From positions 1 through 5,934 of the forward strand of contig PCAT01000007.1 of assembly GCA_002730655.1 (NCBI GenBank): 5,934 bases of DNA, read 5' to 3'. Source of the stretch: Balneola sp. Its GTDB lineage: Bacteria; Bacteroidota; Rhodothermia; Balneolales; Balneolaceae. The position numbers and the translations under genes were made by a program. This document shows positions 1 to 5,934 of the stretch, one piece after another. The notes beneath the pieces are model-generated. The model ran no database searches and was not told where the DNA came from. It was given only the letters and a program-made list of their open reading frames with translations. Each line of letters begins with the position of its first letter. Position 1 is the first letter of the stretch.

Positions 1-3000
1 AAGATATTGAAGCGTCTAAATCAAAGTAGATGATATCCCCTAATTTGTTTGGTTGGGCTAAATATTTTTCGGATATAATAACTCCTGGATGTATTCCTGA
101 TCCTCCTAAATTGGAACTCCATTTTTGGATTCCTGCTGCCATGCCAATACCATAAATCTGATTATCCATAGAAGCTAGGTATAGGCGTTTTCTTTTTTCG
201 TCAATTACTGGACTAGCTGAATGAACCCCACCAGTTGAAGAAGACCAATAGGGTACTGTGATTTTATGTTTCCACCAACTGAATAGACTGTATTTACTAA
301 GTTTCTGAGTACCTGATAACAAGTAAAAACTGGAATCCGATGCTATAGCTACAGGTGCTTGTAATGGTGCCGTTAAAATAAATTCATTTGATTCTTCTGG
401 AGTCATCAGACTTAAATTACCTCTACCATCGGGCTGGAAACTAAAGTTATTACCAAAAATTGATAACCCACTAGTTGGAACTAAATTAGTTCCTAAATCA
501 ATAAAACCAGCATCAACATAAACCGAAAAGCTAGAACTGTCACGGGCGCCATCGTTGTCAATACCAATAACTGTTATGTGATTAGATCCTTGTCTTATAT
601 CAATAGATGGATTTCTTTCATCTGAAACTAATTCATTACCAACTAACCAAAGCGTAGAATCAATTAGCCCGTCATCATCAAATCCTTGAAAAACAAAAGG
701 AAATTCAAATTGGTCACTTTCTTGATTATGTATGTATAAATCCTCATACGGGGCAACCGAAGGTTGAATGTTATATGGCGTTCCAATAACAACATCTGAT
801 AAATCACCTTCATTTAATAATGAATCTACACCGCTTATGAAGTAATAATATAACAACCCATTTTCAACAGTAGAATCACTATAAAATGTGTCATCAGCCG
901 GTGTAATATCAATAACTTCCACAGTGTCAGGATGTGAGCCACGATATATATTATGATATTCTAGATCAGGATCTGTAATTAACGCCCAATCAATTTCGAC
1001 GAGAGAATTAGCACTATATACCGATTCAATGATTGGTTTAGATGGGCCTGTTATATCGATAACATATCCCGGCGTTGACTCTGACAGCTCTCCTTCAAGT
1101 GCCGGATCAAAAGAAAATAAAGGATCCGATATAGAAGAATCCACTGCACTTATTCGGTAAAATGTCTGGACACCAAAATCCGTTATCTTATCCTCAAACA
1201 TTCTAACATCCACTTCTACACTGTCATATAATGATACTGCGGTTGAATCTAATCCTTTGTATATCTTATACCACTTAACATCATCATCTGGACTAGACTC
1301 CCATTCAAGTACTAATTTATCGCCTTGAATGATTTGAATAATATTTGACGGTGGAGTTGGAGGTTTATCATCCCCTGTTTGTATTTTTACAAATCGTGCG
1401 TCCCCCTCATTTCCTGCTAAATCAACAGATGTTACCCAGTAGGTATATGAAGTCTGAATGCTTAGATCTTTGTCATCAACCCAGTTAAATAGTAACTCAA
1501 TAGAATCCTTTTTTGCTTGTTCAAATGCTTCAAAGGGAATTGATAGAGAGTCAAAAAGCTCAATAGATTTGTTTTTTAATTCATCTAATGGATAAATACC
1601 CCCCGACCACAACCAGGTTGCATCTATTGTATCTATAAAAGCTTCTACTATAACTTCAGTGGATAATATTCTGTATATATTAAAGTGTGACAGTTCATCA
1701 AAAGGATCTACTTTCCACTCAAAATCAAATACTCTTGTATCTAAACGTTTCGCTGTTAAATTAATAGGAGAAGTAGGCGGATCTACATCAAGTGGGGGTG
1801 CAATTTCATTAATAAATATTGACTCTTTCTCAGAAATTTCGCCTAAATATATATCATACATCCGCGCTTGAGCAGAATAACTATAAGTTGCGCCTACAAA
1901 CACGTCAAAATCAATAAATGTCCCTGTCTTTAGTGTGTCAATTTGAAGTAGTTCATCCTGATTTGACCACTTGGACAAATAAATAGCGTCTAGTTTTGAA
2001 AGGAGTGAATCAGGATAATTTATATTAATCTGTACTGCAGAATTAAGACCATCATTAAAACTAGTATCTATTTGCATTATATTTACACTAGGAGATGCAA
2101 ACAAATCCGGGGTAACATTTGGGTGTTCTATTGCCCCTAAATCATCTTTGTATGAGTCTCTTTTTTGGTCTAAAAAATCGAACGGTATATTAACAGAAGG
2201 ATTTCCTCTTCCAATAACCGTTGACTGAGGTTGCAGACGATAATTAGATAAATCTTCAGACACGACTAATGATTTAAATAAAATCTGGTCAATATTATTG
2301 ATATGTGTTAAAGAAGAATTTTGATTATTTAATAACTCAACATGTGATACTTGAACTTCATCACGCTCCGTTCTAACTAAATTAGTATCAATAGCAACAT
2401 TAGTTAATTTAACTCCTGATCCTTGAAATCCCTTTTCTCCGATTTGGAGCTCTACCCTATCCGCTATAATACTATTTTGAAATTCAAAATCTATTGCACC
2501 ATCTAAATCTGTTATATAACTATTCGTATTTAATATATTTACATGAACATATTTAATGGTGTCTTCTTTTTGTGTCGAAGCATATAAATGATTTTTATGC
2601 TCTGATATGTTTAAATTTTCATTAAATATTGAATTGTAAACAGAATAAGAGCTGTGAGATCCTGTAATAGCTTGATTAAAGTGGGAAATGTATGCCTTTT
2701 CTAACCTCATGCTCGTACCATAATTGAGGCTAATCCCAACACCAGATTTCTTTTCATCATTAGTTCCAGAAATATCTAATCCTAAAAAATGTAACCCATG
2801 ATTGAGAGGCCAAGCATTAGCAGTGAATTTTTGCGCATTCAACATAATTAAGGTATCGACATCACTTGGTTTAATGATGCGTGGCTTTTCAAAATGAGCC
2901 GTATTTCGTAAGGTAAGAGGATGACTAATTCTTAGTTGTTCTTGATATTCCCCGGCATCTACAGAAATAGTATCTCCTGGTTCACTGCCATCAATCGCTT

Positions 3001-4594
3001 CTTGAATAAATTCATAGTCACCTTCTCCAGTCTTATTTACAAGCCATGTGAGGAAAGGTGTAATCACATTTATAGTATCAGAAAATTCACTTTTCAATGC
3101 GGGGTCGAAATGAATGAGTGGATCGCCATTAGAGGAGTCAATTGCAGCTAGAGTGTAATTGTATGAATGTCTATTAATTATATCAGAATCTGTATAATTG
3201 AGTTGTTCTGAGCCAAACATTCCTACTAGTTCAAATGAAGTTTCATTTGAACTGAATTTCTCAAAACCTATATCAACACTTACTCCATATGCACCATTTA
3301 GTTTTCGAAAATTTTCGGCATAATCAGAAGCTTCAATTACTGATTCACTTATTTCTTCAGGTATATAATAGGTTATCCAAGCAGATCCAGTATTGTCGTA
3401 GGAAATTGGTCCTTCATAGATGTCTAACAACTTAAGCGCATCAATAGAAGATGCATCTACAGAATCAGGAAATTCTCGCTTATCTAGGAGTAATTGATGA
3501 GTTTGAGTGTTTACATCCCAATTAAACAACACCATTTTTTCTACATCTCCAGGTGTCGTAGTCACTCGTTGTAGTATAATATTATTCTCCTTTAAGCCAT
3601 CAAAAAAGAGATTTTCAGAACGATACAATACATATTGCTCTATATCGGAATTCTCTTGAGCAGTCCATTCTAAATAAACCTGAGAGCCGTTTTGTTGAAC
3701 CGTTGAGAAATTAGGTTTTTTGGGTGGCTCTGTATCTCCCGATCTAATACTAACAAATTCACCTAGACTTTCATTACCAATGGAATCAAAAGCCGTAACC
3801 CAAAATTGATAGTGAGTCAAATCTTTTAGTTCATCTATTTGTTTACTTAGAACTTGATTAATAGGAGCCGGTGAATCTACTATAAGTGAATCAATTAAGT
3901 CAACTCCGCTTAAATGCCATGGTTTTTTTAGCTCATCCTCAGTCCATTCGGTATCAAGGTTCCCTTCAAACATATAAATCCGATATCCCTTTAGATCTAA
4001 GTCTTGACCAGTTACCCAATCTAATTGTACCGTTTTAGCATCTACTAATTTAGATGTAAGCTGACGCGGTTTCATTGGAGGAATGGTATCTGGATCTAAG
4101 ATTGTCAATTGACCTCCTAAAGAAGAAGCGGGAGGATTGCCTTCATTAAATAGTAAATCTTCAATCTCAAATTTTGTTTTTCCAGTCGCTTTCAATTCTA
4201 TCTGCAACTGAGCTACTTGCCCATTGTAAAAATTGTTTCCAGCTGAAATCGCAGAAAAGTATATTATACCAGGTATTGAATCATTGACTAAATAAGTAAA
4301 ACCCTCTAAAAATTGCTGATCTGGATTAAACCAATCAATCCCAACCATTGTTGTATCAAAATGTAACCCAAATTGTATACTGTTAAGATGTGCACCTGTT
4401 GAATTATCGATTTCTAATCCAAATACTAAATTATTACCAATTATTCCTGAACTATTTGGTAATAGAACTACTGCGCTATCTTGTAGTTCATAATTACTAA
4501 ATGTGTTATTCCCAGAAGCATAGACATAGTTCGACACAATCAAAAATAGTGTTGAAACAAATACTCTACTAAACCATTTTGCCCATTTATCCAT
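1..4594 (-). CDS. Giant secreted mosaic protein (cohesin-like, FN3, beta-helix, PKD-like, PQQ-like propeller), 3' end outside window
   Basis: The frame is open from ATG 4592-4594 to the window edge, giving 1531 codons without a stop. This is the first ATG after the in-frame stop at 4670-4672, and a signal peptide follows directly. No Shine-Dalgarno sequence sits at normal spacing, which is common in Bacteroidota. Domains by residue: signal peptide 1-26; cohesin-like sandwich about 30-166; FN3-type units 171-288 and 289-511; right-handed beta-helix about 514-825; FN3-like 832-930, 936-1075, 1076-1181 and 1182-1273; PKD-like 1276-1360; PQQ-like propeller from about 1361. FN3 units are recognised by the recurring pattern PPxxP, then LxW, then YxIY(R), then YxxWVTxxDxxGNE. 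I see no catalytic motif, so a binding, adhesive or scaffold role outside the cell is inferred. The missing C-terminus may carry a sorting or anchoring domain. Codons are strongly A/T-ending, unlike the neighbouring carboxypeptidase. The exact function is unknown. Confidence 0.93.
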   Translation of the reverse strand, partial: MDKWAKWFSRVFVSTLFLIVSNYVYASGNNTFSNYELQDSAVVLLPNSSGIIGNNLVFGLEIDNSTGAHLNSIQFGLHFDTTMVGIDWFNPDQQFLEGFTYLVNDSIPGIIYFSAISAGNNFYNGQVAQLQIELKATGKTKFEIEDLLFNEGNPPASSLGGQLTILDPDTIPPMKPRQLTSKLVDAKTVQLDWVTGQDLDLKGYRIYMFEGNLDTEWTEDELKKPWHLSGVDLIDSLIVDSPAPINQVLSKQIDELKDLTHYQFWVTAFDSIGNESLGEFVSIRSGDTEPPKKPNFSTVQQNGSQVYLEWTAQENSDIEQYVLYRSENLFFDGLKENNIILQRVTTTPGDVEKMVLFNWDVNTQTHQLLLDKREFPDSVDASSIDALKLLDIYEGPISYDNTGSAWITYYIPEEISESVIEASDYAENFRKLNGAYGVSVDIGFEKFSSNETSFELVGMFGSEQLNYTDSDIINRHSYNYTLAAIDSSNGDPLIHFDPALKSEFSDTINVITPFLTWLVNKTGEGDYEFIQEAIDGSEPGDTISVDAGEYQEQLRISHPLTLRNTAHFEKPRIIKPSDVDTLIMLNAQKFTANAWPLNHGLHFLGLDISGTNDEKKSGVGISLNYGTSMRLEKAYISHFNQAITGSHSSYSVYNSIFNENLNISEHKNHLYASTQKEDTIKYVHVNILNTNSYITDLDGAIDFEFQNSIIADRVELQIGEKGFQGSGVKLTNVAIDTNLVRTERDEVQVSHVELLNNQNSSLTHINNIDQILFKSLVVSEDLSNYRLQPQSTVIGRGNPSVNIPFDFLDQKRDSYKDDLGAIEHPNVTPDLFASPSVNIMQIDTSFNDGLNSAVQININYPDSLLSKLDAIYLSKWSNQDELLQIDTLKTGTFIDFDVFVGATYSYSAQARMYDIYLGEISEKESIFINEIAPPLDVDPPTSPINLTAKRLDTRVFDFEWKVDPFDELSHFNIYRILSTEVIVEAFIDTIDATWLWSGGIYPLDELKNKSIELFDSLSIPFEAFEQAKKDSIELLFNWVDDKDLSIQTSYTYWVTSVDLAGNEGDARFVKIQTGDDKPPTPPSNIIQIIQGDKLVLEWESSPDDDVKWYKIYKGLDSTAVSLYDSVEVDVRMFEDKITDFGVQTFYRISAVDSSISDPLFSFDPALEGELSESTPGYVIDITGPSKPIIESVYSANSLVEIDWALITDPDLEYHNIYRGSHPDTVEVIDITPADDTFYSDSTVENGLLYYYFISGVDSLLNEGDLSDVVIGTPYNIQPSVAPYEDLYIHNQESDQFEFPFVFQGFDDDGLIDSTLWLVGNELVSDERNPSIDIRQGSNHITVIGIDNDGARDSSSFSVYVDAGFIDLGTNLVPTSGLSIFGNNFSFQPDGRGNLSLMTPEESNEFILTAPLQAPVAIASDSSFYLLSGTQKLSKYSLFSWWKHKITVPYWSSSTGGVHSASPVIDEKRKRLYLASMDNQIYGIGMAAGIQKWSSNLGGSGIHPGVIISEKYLAQPNKLGDIIYFDLDASIS

Positions 4595-5934
4595 GGAAAT
4601 AACAATTCTAATTACCCTTCTATTGACTAATATAGTTATCGGTCTTTTAACTAAAAACCTAAAGGATGATCAAACTAACTATTATTATTAAATATTACGA
4701 TAAATATTAATTTAAGTTATAGAAAATATGAAATTTATCTTTGTTTGTAAGCTATTAGATAGGATGTTTTATTAAACTCATTTAAAATTAAGATTAATTC
4801 AAGTATAGAGTCTATTTACAATATAAATTACTCCCTAATACCCACCACCGCTTGCAAGCCTCCAAAAACAAATAATCGGGAAGAAGCTAGAATGGGTTAT
4901 CAATAGTATAACTCGAAAAAACGGCCTGTAGTCAACAATTAAAAATATCTTTAGATGAGGCAGTATCTCCTAAATAATCCTGTAAGTCATGGTTCCAAGG
5001 AAAGTAAGAAACAAAGGTACAAGGATAATCCAGATTACATTTCATGTATGCAGTGTAAAATCTAATATGTTAGATAGAATCTATAGTTATTTATAAATAC
5101 ATTCGAATAAACCAAAGTAAAATTAACAAGGACTATGATAAGTTTGAAAATGTGCAATTCGCGGGTATTTTTTATAACCCTAATTTTTTTGATCATTGGA
5201 GCATTAGAAGTAACGTTATTTGCTCAACAAACGACCAATAAATCAATTTGGTTGGACCCAAATGCTTACGAAGGTACACATGAACCACAAATAACGGTCT
5301 CTCGAATCCTCCCCGCCGAATCGGCATCGGTAACCGATCATACCGTCACAATCAATGGCAAAAAAGTACCCTATCGCGCCACCGCCGGAACTCAGCCGGT
5401 ATGGGACGATCATGGCGTTGTACAAGCTTCACTTTTCTATACCTTCTATGAGCGTACCGATGTGGAATCCTCCGAGCGAAGACCTCTGGTAATATCCTTT
5501 AACGGAGGGCCCGGCTCAGCTTCAGTGTGGATGCACCTGGCATATACCGGACCAAGTGTTTTAAACATTGATGACGAAGGCTATCCCATTCAACCCTATG
5601 GATATCAGGATAATCCCTACTCCATTTTAGATGTGGCGGACATAGTGTTTGTAAACCCCGTGAATACCGGCTACTCGCGAATTCTGCATCCAGAGGCAGA
5701 CCACAAACAATTCTTCGGGGTGAATCAAGATATCGCATATCTGGCCGAATGGATTAACACCTTTGTAAGCCGTGTAGACCGTTGGGCCTCTCCCAAATAT
5801 CTTATTGGCGAAAGTTACGGGACTACGCGTGTTTCAGGATTAGCTAACGTTCTTCAAAACCGTCATTGGATGTACATTAATGGGGTCATTTTGGTGTCTC
5901 CTACTGGTTTAGGAATCGACCGGTCCGGTCCTGT

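Overview
The window holds the 5' parts of two divergently transcribed genes for secreted proteins, separated by a 540-base AT-rich intergenic region. Both genes run off the window edges. No RNA gene, CRISPR array, complete mobile element or terminator is visible. The organism is most likely a member of the Bacteroidota/Balneolota (FCB) group, probably aquatic. The reasons are the giant low-GC exported mosaic protein of FN3, beta-helix, PKD-like and beta-propeller modules, the lack of well-placed Shine-Dalgarno sequences, and the adjacent exported S10 carboxypeptidase. This placement is an inference from style; there is no taxonomic marker gene.

Minus strand, 4594 down to 1: one uninterrupted reading frame of at least 1531 codons with no stop before the window edge. 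In order, it encodes a signal peptide, a cohesin-like beta-sandwich, two FN3-type units, a right-handed beta-helix (pectin-lyase-like fold), four more FN3-type units, a PKD-like Ig fold and the start of a PQQ-like beta-propeller. No catalytic site is recognisable, so it reads as a surface or extracellular binding/scaffold protein. Its C-terminus, where an anchoring or secretion-sorting domain would lie, is outside the window.

Intergenic 4595-5134: this must hold the promoters of both genes. It contains a weak match to the Bacteroidota -7 promoter element on the minus strand, and a small GC-rich island with a perfect 10-base palindrome. I see no convincing gene in it.

Plus strand, 5135 to 5934: the first 266 codons of a serine carboxypeptidase of family S10, with signal peptide, NGGPGSAS oxyanion motif, NPVNTGYS motif and the GESYGT nucleophile motif. 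The catalytic Asp and His lie beyond the window.

The two genes share a border but show no sign of a common pathway beyond both being exported. Their base composition differs clearly: roughly one third GC for the giant gene and about one half for the carboxypeptidase body.
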